Assembly: GCA_035561355.1 (NCBI GenBank)
Contig: DATMXS010000037.1
Location: 1 to 16,095, forward strand
Origin: DATMXS01 sp035561355
Lineage (GTDB): Bacteria; Acidobacteriota; Terriglobia; Bryobacterales; Bryobacteraceae
Length of the DNA stretch: 16,095 nt
Direction: 5' to 3'
Numbering within the stretch: position 1 is the stretch's first letter; every line of letters begins with the position of its first letter. The notes under the pieces were generated by a model that searched no databases, was not told the origin of the DNA, and worked only from the letters and a program-made list of their open reading frames with translations. The position numbers and the translations under genes were made by a program. Below, piece after piece: positions 1 to 7,232 of this stretch.

Positions 1-203
1 CGCTGGTACAGCCGGCGCCGATGAAACACCTGGTTGGCGTTGAAATTGACTCCGTGCGCTCGTGCCACGCGTGCCACCGAAGCGCCGGGCGTGAGCGTTT
101 CCTGCGCGATCCGCCGCTGTTCCAGTTTCGACCGCCGCCGCTTGTCACCCGCGCCAGTACGATCGCCAACCGACTCCTCGCCTGCACGTTCTCCGTGCCT
201 CAC
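1..203 (-). CDS. tnpA: IS66-family accessory protein TnpA, N-terminal part (partial)
   Basis: TnpA is the small DNA-binding accessory protein of IS66 elements, encoded ahead of TnpB and the TnpC transposase. The translation contains RRIAQETLTPGASVARVARA, the start of the conserved helix-turn-helix, then HGVNFNANQVFHRRRLYQ before the window ends. A GTG at 201-203 is the likely start, about 56 bases inside the element end, which is normal spacing for this family; no clear ribosome binding site is visible, so the start is uncertain. Compared with the usual family pattern (HGVNANQVF followed by W), this copy carries two extra residues (FN) in the recognition region and Arg in place of the Trp, so the copy may be inactive. 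The family call is firm; intactness is unknown. Confidence 0.7.
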   Translation of the reverse strand, partial: MRHGERAGEESVGDRTGAGDKRRRSKLEQRRIAQETLTPGASVARVARAHGVNFNANQVFHRRRLYQ

Positions 204-240
204 GCCAAAAATGAGCGGACACGGATGGGGTGTCCAGGCG

Positions 241-259
241 GTGGTGAGCGGACGCTTAC
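241..259 (-). repeat. IS66-type terminal inverted repeat
   Basis: Read on the minus strand the sequence starts GTAAGCGTCCGCTCACC. The GTAA start and the position just ahead of tnpA fit an IS66-family terminal repeat. The matching repeat would be at the far end of the element, outside the window. Confidence 0.6.
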
Positions 260-676
260 AACCAATGCACTGCCGGGACGGCAAGGCCCACCGGTGGAAT
301 ACTTCCGCCTCTACGACGAAAAGGCCGGCATCGCCGGCCTCAGCGATTACCTCATGCGCATGATCGCCTTCGACCACGTGTGTGGCTTGTCCGATCACGG
401 CTCCAATCTCATCGCAATGGTCATTGGAGGGGGACTAGCCATCTTCGGCTGGGTTGCGTTTCGGGGCTTGCCATGACAACCGCCCACCTCAGCAGCGGCA
501 AGCGCAGGAGGAAGACGACCCCGGCGATCATCTCATACCCTTTTCTCGTTCATGGCTGCCTCCGCCGCTCGATAGTATGTGCCGAATCCGTCACTTTTCG
601 CCGGACTCTGCGCGCCACTGCCAGGCTGCCAGTCTCACCACTGCCGTGCGCGCGGGCGTTCTCGGCATTCGTCAAT
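260..676. other. Gap with no convincing gene; possible broken gene tail at 261-476
   Basis: Between the IS66 end and the next gene no intact gene is recognised. On the plus strand an open frame crosses the IS boundary and, in host sequence, ends at 476 with a hydrophobic stretch (IAMVIGGGLAIFGWVAF) resembling a single membrane segment. Its codons mostly end in G or C, as in real genes here, so it could be the 3' remnant of a gene cut by the IS insertion, but no family is recognised and the opposite strand is also partly open. Within it, 322-340 is a perfect 8-base inverted repeat with a 3-base loop (AGGCCGGC/GCCGGCCT). Nothing is recognised in 477-676. Confidence 0.3.
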
Positions 677-1471
677 TCACTGCGGGTTAAGCTTCTCAGA
701 CCAAGCGCGCGCCGCCGCGACTAGCGCATCGGGAAGAGCGGGCACCTCTTCCCGCAGGTCCGGTCGATCCGCAGTGTAGTAGGCCCCACTGTTGTCGTCT
801 TTGTAACGTCGTCCTTCAATCCAGTAGTACATCTTGAACTTGACAAGAGACGTCGGCGCCACCTGATCCTCCAAGGTCCATCGACGGCGGCCCTCAGCGG
901 TGCGCTGGGCTTCGCGGAGTTGCTCTTCACGTCGGACGGGAACACTCGCGGCGGCGTTGAAGAAACGTACGCTCACGCGTTCGATTTCCGGCACACCTCT
1001 GACGTCTAATATAAACTGAGCTTGGCCTCGCTCCCGCGGGAGAACGATTGCGGATTCGATATGGATGTCGGCGTACGGAAAGCGGAACCAGTAGTTCCGT
1101 CCGTAGTCGCTGTCCCAGTGCAGTCCATCTGACATTTGCCCGCTCACCCACAGTTCGACAAATCGGGCTTCCGCCGGCACGGCGGTAGAAGCCGTCAACA
1201 TCGACCCTTGCCCCATTGGGTCGCGATCGGGAACTGGAGTTACCGGGCCGCGTAGCGGCATTTCCGTTAAGGGGCCCTGATCGGAATAGCGAAGGTGTGC
1301 GGTGATCGGCCAACTGGAATCACCGAACACGTAATCCCCGGGCGGCACGAGACGGTCGGGGTCGTACCGCAACGTCAATCCCGCACTTGGCCGAAGGTCC
1401 CCTTGAAGGAGCTCATGGAAATCCGAGGTGAACGATATCTGCGCTGGCCGGTTCTCGAATCGTCTTTGCAT
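677..1471 (-). CDS. Hypothetical protein, DUF6209-like
   Basis: A 264-residue protein of unknown function with no signal peptide or membrane segment, so probably cytoplasmic. The segment around residues 106-130 (ELWVSG, then WDSDYGRNYWFRF at 119-131) resembles the conserved core of DUF6209-type proteins, where an acidic, aromatic WDSN/D-x-GRNY motif follows a predicted beta-rich N-terminal half. That assignment is from memory of the family and is tentative. The chosen ATG lies 9 bases after the stop of the GH31 gene, with an AGGCGG-type ribosome binding site (1476-1481) overlapping that stop, which points to translational coupling; a longer in-frame reading back to 1639 would run inside the GH31 gene and is unlikely. 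It is the last gene of the four-gene minus-strand operon, so a role connected to the glucan enzyme is possible but unproven. Confidence 0.65.
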   Translation of the reverse strand: MQRRFENRPAQISFTSDFHELLQGDLRPSAGLTLRYDPDRLVPPGDYVFGDSSWPITAHLRYSDQGPLTEMPLRGPVTPVPDRDPMGQGSMLTASTAVPAEARFVELWVSGQMSDGLHWDSDYGRNYWFRFPYADIHIESAIVLPRERGQAQFILDVRGVPEIERVSVRFFNAAASVPVRREEQLREAQRTAEGRRRWTLEDQVAPTSLVKFKMYYWIEGRRYKDDNSGAYYTADRPDLREEVPALPDALVAAARAWSEKLNPQ

Positions 1472-1479
1472 ACGCCCGC

Positions 1480-4296
1480 CTAGAAAAACACCTTGACAGT
1501 CGTATCGCCACGGCTGTCCATCATTTTCACATAAACAGTCTGCGCAGATGCATCCCAGAAGAACCCGTCGGTAGCGCCAGAATCCAAAGCGGCCGCGCTT
1601 CCGCGATCTATAACCAGCGTCCCGTCGATCCGCACGCACGATGGTCGGGGCATCCCAAGCAACGCTATACGGTAGAAAGTTTCCGGCGGGTCGTACTGGT
1701 CGTGCTCGCGCCGCACGCGTACCGCGCGTCCCGTGGCATCTGTGGTTTGCGAGACTCTCGTTGTGCGGAACGTCCCATTGCGCTCCGCCTGCGTCGTCAG
1801 CCCGTCATCCTGGTAAAGAAGATAGTCACGATCCGGCCCTGGATAAACGGTCAGCGTTAGCGGATTCTGTGAGAGCTCGCCTACGTACTGTTCGAGCTGC
1901 CGCAATGGAATGATCCCGCCAGCCCGCACGTATAACGGCACGAGATCCAGGCCAGCACGCCAACCCGTGATCAAGGTCCCACCTGGTACCGGCGGCTCGA
2001 TCGCGGTCCCGTCCTCCTTGAATGCATACCAGTCTGCACCTAAGGGAACATAAACGTCCCTAATCGCAGGTCCGGGACGGCCTACCGATTCCCATTGTTC
2101 AAGAATGGGCGCAACCAGAAGATCGCGTCCGACGAAGAACTCGTCATCGAGATGCGCGTAGGCCTCCACATCGTCAGGGTCGTTTAGGAAAAGCGCGCGG
2201 ACAATTGGCATACCGGTCTGCGTCCATTCGAACATGTAGTCGTAATAGAGTTGCAGCATTCGGTAGCGGAGTTCGACGTACTTGCGGGTATTGGTCGGAA
2301 CAGGCTCACCGTATTTGATTGGCTCCTGGAATTCCTTGTTGTACCCGTCGTAATGGTTACGGAACCATGGCAAGAACGATCCAAGCTGCATCCAGCGGGT
2401 CAGAAGCTCATAATTGGTTTTGCCCCCTTCAACGCGACCACCTCGATAAGATGCCGGCTGTGCCGTTCCGTTCGGAATGTCTTCTAGATTCGCGAATCCT
2501 CCCACATCCGCTCCGGCAATGGGTATACCGGAAATGCCGATGTTCAATACCTCCGGCAGAGTCACGCGAAGGAAGTCCCAGGTCGATCCAGAGTCGCCGG
2601 TCCAAAGGCCAGCATATCGCTGCATGCCGGCAAATCCTCCCCGCGAGATGATAAAGTTGCGCTGCGCGGGGCGCAGTTGGCGCAGCCCTTCCCATGTTGC
2701 GCGGAGCAACAGCGCGGCATAGGCGTTGTGCATCAGACTATGTGGAACGAAGTCGACCGTGTCATTGGTCATAATGTTCAACGGAAACGTCTTGCACGGT
2801 GTATCTGCCGTCTGCGCGAGTGCAGGACAAGTCATGTCCTGCCAGATCATCTCTATGCCGAGATCATTGATGAGGTGCGCATACTGCTGACCCCACGTCG
2901 CGCGAACGTCAGCACGTCCAAAGTCCGGGTAATTGCCGGTGGCAGTCAGAGGGAGGTTGCCTTCGCTATTGGGCTGCAGACCTGGGTAAGCCGCGTAGTT
3001 CAGGTTCACTTTGCGGTTCATCCCATACGACACAGTGCCCTCGAACAGTGCAGGGTTCGGCCCATAGCCTGCTCGCGTGTCGAAGATAAGTCCACCAGCG
3101 GCCAGCAGGGCGGCGCGTTGCTGATAAGTGTCAATCTGAGCGCGTTCGTTCAGCGGATTCTGGGTCAGCAGTGGAGTGATATTTGTGCTGCACTTGAAGC
3201 CTTTTTGACGCAGGCTTGCGAACATCGCTGCCGCCTGCGGGAACTTCAGCTCACTATGAGTGAACGTCCGGTAATTGTCCTGAAAGTCAACGTCGATGTG
3301 GAGGCAATCGATCGGGAACCGCGCGGATCGGTAGGCATTAGCAATAGTCTCGAGGATGGTCCGATTGTGGTACCCGTAAGCGCCCTGATGAAAACCGAAG
3401 ACATACTTTGGGGGCATGGGACTTCGCCCGGTCAAAGCGGTGTACTGTTTCAATACATCCCTAGGGCGGTCTCCGAGCATGAAGTAATAGTCCAAATCCC
3501 CGTAGAGTGCACCAAAGTAGTATTTTCCGCTCATGGACGTGCCGTAGTCATCGGCAGCAATGTTGAAGAACGACTGTCCAACGTTGTCGAAGAACAAGCC
3601 GCATGCGTAAGGTGCGCCGGCGAAGTCGCCGTGCGGTGCTGGATTGGTCTCGAGCAGAAACGGCACGGAGCAGTACAGTGCTGCCGCCGGATTCAGCGGC
3701 CCCTGCTGATTCCCTGGCGGCAACGGTGAATTGTTGTACCCGAAGTTGTCCCAATTGAAATTTGTCAGCGAGAAGCCGTCCTTCAAAGTCCGGCCACCAG
3801 CCTTCTCGGCGACTCCGGTGTAATGTGCCCCAGCAGGAGTGATTTTGAAATTCGCGGTGACCGACTCGCCGGGGATGTAGACTAGCCCGAAGCCCGCCTC
3901 GTCGCTGTGCACCAGTTGCTGACCGCGGAAGACGCTTAGGCGGAAAGCCGACTTTTCGATTCGGATACGCATAGCACCGGTGTCGAATGTGACGTCGACC
4001 GCCGTCTCGCTTACGTTTAGTGGTCCGCCGCCGATGGCACGATTCACCACTGCTATGGAGCGCTCGATGTTATAGTCGGCGTCTGGGGTGGGGCTGAACT
4101 GCACCCGCACGCACGTTTGCGATAGGAAAGAAAGCCGTAACGGATTCGGCGCGCCTTGGATCGCAAGAGTGAAGGTCGCTCCACCATTGGCCTGTACGGC
4201 TTGTACGGTGCCTAGCGGCAGCCAGTTCACGCGCGTGTTCGGGGAAAAGCCCCGAACGGTCACAAAAGGGAACGCGCTAGAGGTGCAGTCGGCCAT
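1480..4296 (-). CDS. GH31 family protein, probable alpha-1,4-glucan lyase-like enzyme
   Basis: A 938-residue GH31 enzyme, cytoplasmic because no signal peptide is present. Architecture: N-terminal beta-sandwich (about 1-290), (beta/alpha)8 catalytic barrel (about 291-700, starting PPKYVFGFHQGAYGY) and C-terminal beta domains. The expected nucleophile is Asp487 in IWQDMT and the acid/base Asp568 in LWTGDSGSTW. GH31 hydrolases usually have WxDMNE at the nucleophile; WQDMT-x-PA, together with NFGYNNS (184-190), GSFLPWFRNHY (639-649) and VYPGPDRDY (817-825), matches the alpha-1,4-glucan lyases of red algae and fungi (EC 4.2.2.13), which cleave starch or glycogen by elimination to 1,5-anhydrofructose. 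The residues seen do not prove lyase activity, and a plain alpha-glucosidase remains possible. The start MADCTSS was chosen because it lies 20 bases after the stop of the upstream gene; the longer in-frame extension overlaps that gene. Ribosome binding site weak. Confidence 0.85.
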   Translation of the reverse strand: MADCTSSAFPFVTVRGFSPNTRVNWLPLGTVQAVQANGGATFTLAIQGAPNPLRLSFLSQTCVRVQFSPTPDADYNIERSIAVVNRAIGGGPLNVSETAVDVTFDTGAMRIRIEKSAFRLSVFRGQQLVHSDEAGFGLVYIPGESVTANFKITPAGAHYTGVAEKAGGRTLKDGFSLTNFNWDNFGYNNSPLPPGNQQGPLNPAAALYCSVPFLLETNPAPHGDFAGAPYACGLFFDNVGQSFFNIAADDYGTSMSGKYYFGALYGDLDYYFMLGDRPRDVLKQYTALTGRSPMPPKYVFGFHQGAYGYHNRTILETIANAYRSARFPIDCLHIDVDFQDNYRTFTHSELKFPQAAAMFASLRQKGFKCSTNITPLLTQNPLNERAQIDTYQQRAALLAAGGLIFDTRAGYGPNPALFEGTVSYGMNRKVNLNYAAYPGLQPNSEGNLPLTATGNYPDFGRADVRATWGQQYAHLINDLGIEMIWQDMTCPALAQTADTPCKTFPLNIMTNDTVDFVPHSLMHNAYAALLLRATWEGLRQLRPAQRNFIISRGGFAGMQRYAGLWTGDSGSTWDFLRVTLPEVLNIGISGIPIAGADVGGFANLEDIPNGTAQPASYRGGRVEGGKTNYELLTRWMQLGSFLPWFRNHYDGYNKEFQEPIKYGEPVPTNTRKYVELRYRMLQLYYDYMFEWTQTGMPIVRALFLNDPDDVEAYAHLDDEFFVGRDLLVAPILEQWESVGRPGPAIRDVYVPLGADWYAFKEDGTAIEPPVPGGTLITGWRAGLDLVPLYVRAGGIIPLRQLEQYVGELSQNPLTLTVYPGPDRDYLLYQDDGLTTQAERNGTFRTTRVSQTTDATGRAVRVRREHDQYDPPETFYRIALLGMPRPSCVRIDGTLVIDRGSAAALDSGATDGFFWDASAQTVYVKMMDSRGDTTVKVFF

Positions 4297-4316
4297 TGTC
4301 CGTTCTCGTTCATGTA

Positions 4317-5963
4317 TCAGTGCCCGCTGGTCGCGGGTTGGGTAGACCGCGCCTTCAACTGTAGCTGCCACACATATCCGGCGTGTCCAGTTTGGCCAAA
4401 GCTCCCGTTCTTGCCGTAAATCGGAAGTTTTCGGCCGGATGCGTCCGTCAGGAAACGACCGTTCTCGTCTGTCTTGAATCCGATTACGACACCGGCCGAG
4501 AAGTGGCACCCTACGCAGCTTTCGGTCCCGAACACCCGGGTCCGATCCGGAGTGACCGCTTCCCCCGCTCCATCCGCGAACTTACCCGCCGGCAGTCGGT
4601 CATCCTCCTCGAGTGGTCCAGCGACTTGGTCGCCGACCTGAAAGTACGATTCCATGGTCGTGTTAACAAGGTACACGGGTACGACGCGTCCAGGAGCCTT
4701 GAACAGAATGCTTTCAGGCGCGCTGCCACTTCCACCACCGAAGGCAGGGAAGCCGGGCTGCACCGGCCATTGGGTACCGATCAACTCGTAATATTGCAGC
4801 ACAGAACCCTCGCTTCGTAGCACCGCCTGAACGTCGGCGTTGAGCGCTGCGGTTGCGGGCGGAATTGCAATAAGTCGGGTGAGCTGCGTGGGATTGGTCG
4901 TCTTTGCCTCATCCCAGGTGGTGAAGCTGCTGTTTGCATCGGGAAGGGCGTTGCGTGGCGGAAGGATGTTGACACGTTTCGTCGGCGTGTCGGGATTGTT
5001 GAAGCTCGGGCGCACGCGCCCATGGGCTCCGCTACGTGTCACACCAAACGCGAGGTCATTACTTACAACGTTGTCGATATGTTCGAAGGTCGCCCAGATC
5101 CAGTTGGGTGACGATTGCGTGAGCGCCGTCACGTGCATACCAACCAGTCCCATAAGCCGCGGCACCTTTGTCTTCACCATCTTTCCTTGGGCGTCAAACG
5201 TCGTCTTAACAACCACCGCCGGGCGGGTCAGATATCGTGCAGGAATGTCATTGTCGCCAAGTTCCTTCCAGGCTAATTTGATGCCCATGCTCCCGTGACG
5301 CGGTGTCGCCCCAATCACGTTCGCAGGGAACTCGATCAGCTGTCCTTTGGCAGTGAACGCAAGCTGCCCCTCTTGACTGTAGAGTCCATTCTGTACGATG
5401 TAGTCGAATTGCGGCTCATTCATGTATGATTCGTAGCGGACAAACGCCCCGTTCTGATCTATGAGCGGGCCTGTAAACGCCTGCACTGTCTCTGTTAATT
5501 CGTTTAGGGGCGACCGCGATTCATCCAGCATCTTGCTGGAGCGCCACATATAGTGGTCAGTAGGTACAGCTTGGCGAGCACCGTTCCACGGCTCGGGGCG
5601 CGCACCATCGGGTCGAAACACTGTCTCATTCTGTCGCCACGCCATCCACACTCGGGGAGTGACGCTGTCGCGCAACGTTTTGCTGCGATCCGCTGTGCCG
5701 TCCGGACCGGCGGGCCAATTGAGCGCGATGAACGCTTGCCAGGCAAAGACATCAAAGAGTCGCTGAGCTTCGGGAATCTGCGTATCACGATCAAGCTTTC
5801 GCAGGGCGACCACATCTACATCGAACGGAAGGTTGGGGGAAAGTTCAAAACGTGGCACCGGCGCATCCTGGGCCCAAGCGTCGCGCCAAATCGGCCCTCC
5901 TCCAAGAGCTAGTATGAACGCGAGAAGAACCAGTACATAACAAGTGCATCTTGTGTTAACCAT
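4317..5963 (-). CDS. Exported c-type cytochrome-like protein with one CXXCH motif
   Basis: A 548-residue exported protein. It starts with a signal peptide (hydrophobic YVLVLLAFILALGGG, probable cleavage after AWA at residue 31). One haem c attachment motif, CVGCH, lies near the C terminus at residues 483-487, in the context TESCVGCHFSAG. The roughly 450 residues between them hold a conserved-looking segment (FAWQAFIALNWP, about 72-83) but no enzyme domain that I recognise. Similar large periplasmic proteins with a single C-terminal haem motif occur in many proteobacteria and acidobacteria without a known role. The start ATG has a good GAGGG site at 5967-5971. The gene is second in the operon, 20 bases ahead of the GH31 gene, which suggests co-expression; whether electron transfer is linked to glucan metabolism is not shown. 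Confidence 0.75.
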   Translation of the reverse strand: MVNTRCTCYVLVLLAFILALGGGPIWRDAWAQDAPVPRFELSPNLPFDVDVVALRKLDRDTQIPEAQRLFDVFAWQAFIALNWPAGPDGTADRSKTLRDSVTPRVWMAWRQNETVFRPDGARPEPWNGARQAVPTDHYMWRSSKMLDESRSPLNELTETVQAFTGPLIDQNGAFVRYESYMNEPQFDYIVQNGLYSQEGQLAFTAKGQLIEFPANVIGATPRHGSMGIKLAWKELGDNDIPARYLTRPAVVVKTTFDAQGKMVKTKVPRLMGLVGMHVTALTQSSPNWIWATFEHIDNVVSNDLAFGVTRSGAHGRVRPSFNNPDTPTKRVNILPPRNALPDANSSFTTWDEAKTTNPTQLTRLIAIPPATAALNADVQAVLRSEGSVLQYYELIGTQWPVQPGFPAFGGGSGSAPESILFKAPGRVVPVYLVNTTMESYFQVGDQVAGPLEEDDRLPAGKFADGAGEAVTPDRTRVFGTESCVGCHFSAGVVIGFKTDENGRFLTDASGRKLPIYGKNGSFGQTGHAGYVWQLQLKARSTQPATSGH

Positions 5964-6041
5964 TTGCCCTCACACAGTAAGAGAAGCACGCCCATGGCGT
6001 GATCTGTTGCTCGATGTCTGAAGAGCATCAGGCAGCGTGGG

Positions 6042-6323
6042 TCAAACATCTTGTATGTTTTCGCACGCCGTCGCGGCCGCGACTTTCGCTTTCTGATCGG
6101 TCGCCGAGACCTCGACGACGATACAGTCAACACGCGAGGGGTTTTGACCAGTTCCATCGAATGTGGCGGTCTCTACTTTGTACCGGGCGAAGTAGTTGCG
6201 GGTCGCGAACCGAGGTTCGGCTCGGCGAACACGCAGGATACCTCTCTCGGGCGGCAGCGTTGCCGCGTGCTCCCGGAGCCAGTCTGCGAAGAGTTGTTCA
6301 GTGGAAGTCTTCGTGTCATCCAT
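6042..6323 (-). CDS. Small hypothetical protein, first gene of the operon
   Basis: A 93-residue protein beginning MDDTKTSTEQLFADWL. No signal peptide or membrane segment is visible. The N-terminal third looks helical; the middle has alternating basic and aromatic residues (RNYFARYKVETATF) followed by a beta-like stretch (VDCIVVEVSA). I do not recognise the family. The gene is 78 bases upstream of the cytochrome-like gene on the same strand, so it probably shares the transcript. The start is chosen at the Met nearest the recognisable composition; longer starts upstream run into transposase debris. No strong ribosome binding site is visible, so the start is uncertain and the gene itself is only moderately supported. 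Confidence 0.5.
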   Translation of the reverse strand: MDDTKTSTEQLFADWLREHAATLPPERGILRVRRAEPRFATRNYFARYKVETATFDGTGQNPSRVDCIVVEVSATDQKAKVAAATACENIQDV

Positions 6324-6474
6324 GTTGTTCACAAGTGCACCTGAACTTGATCGTCTGATCGATACACTGTGGATGCAAGATTGCGATCTCGGGTTCGTTG
6401 AATTTAACAACAGCGCTCTGGCATAATAACCCGCCGAACAGTCCGACGCGCTCGAGGGCTTCGACTGCTTCCAC
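6316..6474 (-). CDS. Doubtful small cysteine-containing reading frame
   Basis: A 52-residue frame from a GTG at 6474 whose stop overlaps the start of the next gene by 8 bases, a spacing often seen in operons. Its C-terminal part has several Cys residues (LLCQ, HPQC, FRCTC) and looks protein-like. Against it: no ribosome binding site, no recognised family, and its upstream end runs toward the transposase remnant on the other strand. It may be the tail of a longer broken gene. Listed only so that the overlap is not missed. Confidence 0.17.
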   Translation of the reverse strand: MEAVEALERVGLFGGLLCQSAVVKFNEPEIAILHPQCIDQTIKFRCTCEQHG

Positions 6475-6511
6475 GGGCGCGCCGGGAGGGGCCCGGCCCG
6501 CATCCTCGTCG

Positions 6512-6628
6512 GAGAGGAGCCGGAAGACGACCTGGCATGAGTTTCTGACGCGACCGTGGGAATTGATCGTAGCTGCGCATTTCTTCACGTAGGAGGTTTG
6601 GACCAGGCGAGGGCTACAGCGGTTCGTA
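6512..6628 (+). pseudogene. Transposase remnant (integrase-core type), broken by a stop codon
   Basis: Plus-strand translation gives ERSRKTTWHEFLTRPWELIV then AAHFFT, stop, EVWTRRGLQRFV. This is the start of the integrase core (rve, DDE type) of a transposase family in which the region reads roughly KTTW-x-EFL-x-x-HWE-x-x-AADFF-x-VEVWT-x-x-GLQR. The in-frame TAG at 6590-6592 and the His in place of the expected first catalytic Asp (AADFF becomes AAHFF) show the copy is dead. Neither the N-terminal HTH part nor the remaining catalytic residues follow, so only a short fragment survives. The family identification comes from pattern memory, not a search. Confidence 0.62.
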
Positions 6629-6870
6629 GGGCGGGTATCCAGGCCTCCCCTGGACATACTGCCGCCGCCGTCGATCAGTTCAGATCATCTTGCGGCGGAC
6701 CGAAGAGAGCGCACAGGTAAGCGGAGCCTCCAGGCCGAAACTGTAGACGATTTTGTAGCTGCAAGGAGCCCCCAGGTTCAACAAGGCTCAACAAATTTCA
6801 ACAGTCTGGCGCCATCTTGCTGAAGGGTAAGCATCTGAAAATAGCCGATTTCAGCGCGAGGCCGGAAACC

Positions 6871-6917
6871 GCCTTGGGCGCAGGGGGTCGGGCGTTCAAA
6901 TCGCCCCGCCCCGACCA
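6871..6917 (+). tRNA. 3' fragment of a tRNA-Pro (anticodon TGG) gene, no 5' half
   Basis: The sequence runs from GCCTTGGG (anticodon loop CTTGGGC, anticodon TGG) through the variable region GGGGTCG, a T arm with stem GGGCG, loop TTCAAAT and stem CGCCC, then acceptor strand CGCCCCG, discriminator A and encoded CCA at 6915-6917. This matches the 3' part of bacterial tRNA-Pro. The upstream sequence offers no CGGGGCG-like acceptor strand and no D arm, and the anticodon stem pairs poorly (ACCGC against GCAGG), so it cannot be a working tRNA. A 3' tRNA end without its 5' half is typical of an attachment site left by an integrase that recombines into tRNA genes. Confidence 0.7.
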
Positions 6918-7149
6918 TTCGAACAAAGAATTGAATCCGTTCTGCTCGATGTACCAGCCCGTTGCGGGTTCTCGACGAAAACCACCCCTCTCCAGGCCAG
7001 CTTCGGGCTCTACACCAAAGCCGGGGCAGCCCCGATTCACTGACTGATCAAGAACACATACCTTAACTCGGTTCGGGCCGCGATCTTGCGAGCAAGCCGG
7101 CAATCAGCGTCTAGGTGGACCGATCCGTGGCATTCGGAATAGTTCAGAT

Positions 7150-7182
7150 AAAACAAAAGGGGCACCCGCTCAAGAGTGCCCC
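7150..7182 (-). terminator. Rho-independent terminator for the repeat-module gene
   Basis: A hairpin with perfect 7-base arms GGGGCAC (7159-7165) and GTGCCCC (7176-7182) and a 10-base loop. On the minus strand it is followed by a T-rich run (complement of ATAAAACAAAA, ending near 7149). It lies about 50 bases past the stop of the gene ending at 7233. Confidence 0.85.
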
Positions 7183-7232
7183 GCAACTTCAAGCCGGGTT
7201 GCCCTGGCCGCTACTTCTGTTGTCAAACGCGG

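Larger units (their letters stand above)
1..259 (-). mobile_element. IS66-family insertion sequence, one end (partial)
   Basis: One end of an IS66-family element; the rest lies beyond the left edge. Two things show this. The minus-strand reading from about 203 downward is an IS66 TnpA-like helix-turn-helix protein. The sequence at 241-259, read on the minus strand, begins GTAAGCGTCCGCTCACC, the type of terminal repeat (starting GTAA) known for IS66 elements. The motif TGAGCGGAC occurs twice near this end (212-220 and 245-253), a subterminal direct repeat that could be a transposase-binding site. IS66 elements usually duplicate 8 bases of target, so 260-267 (AACCAATG) would be one copy; the other copy is outside the window and cannot be checked. 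Confidence 0.72.
6324..7232. other. Gene-poor junction region with mobile-element debris
   Basis: About 900 bases with no intact, recognisable gene. From left to right it holds the doubtful small frame overlapping the operon start, a transposase remnant with an in-frame stop (6512-6628), a 3' fragment of a tRNA-Pro gene (6871-6917) and the terminator of the gene at 7233 (7150-7182). No clear promoter for the minus-strand operon was found in 6324-6480. The rest (6629-6870 and 6918-7149) shows nothing that I recognise. Confidence 0.6.

Noticed and set aside
2677..3729. 350-residue plus-strand open frame
   Set aside because: Antisense to the GH31 catalytic barrel, which has clear family motifs; no domain on the plus strand.
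4297..4509. N-terminal extension of the GH31 protein
   Set aside because: It runs inside the cytochrome-like gene in another frame and has no family similarity.
6717..6731. Second GTAAGCG motif resembling an IS66 end
   Set aside because: The match ends after about eight bases and no TnpA-like sequence lies next to it; probably chance.
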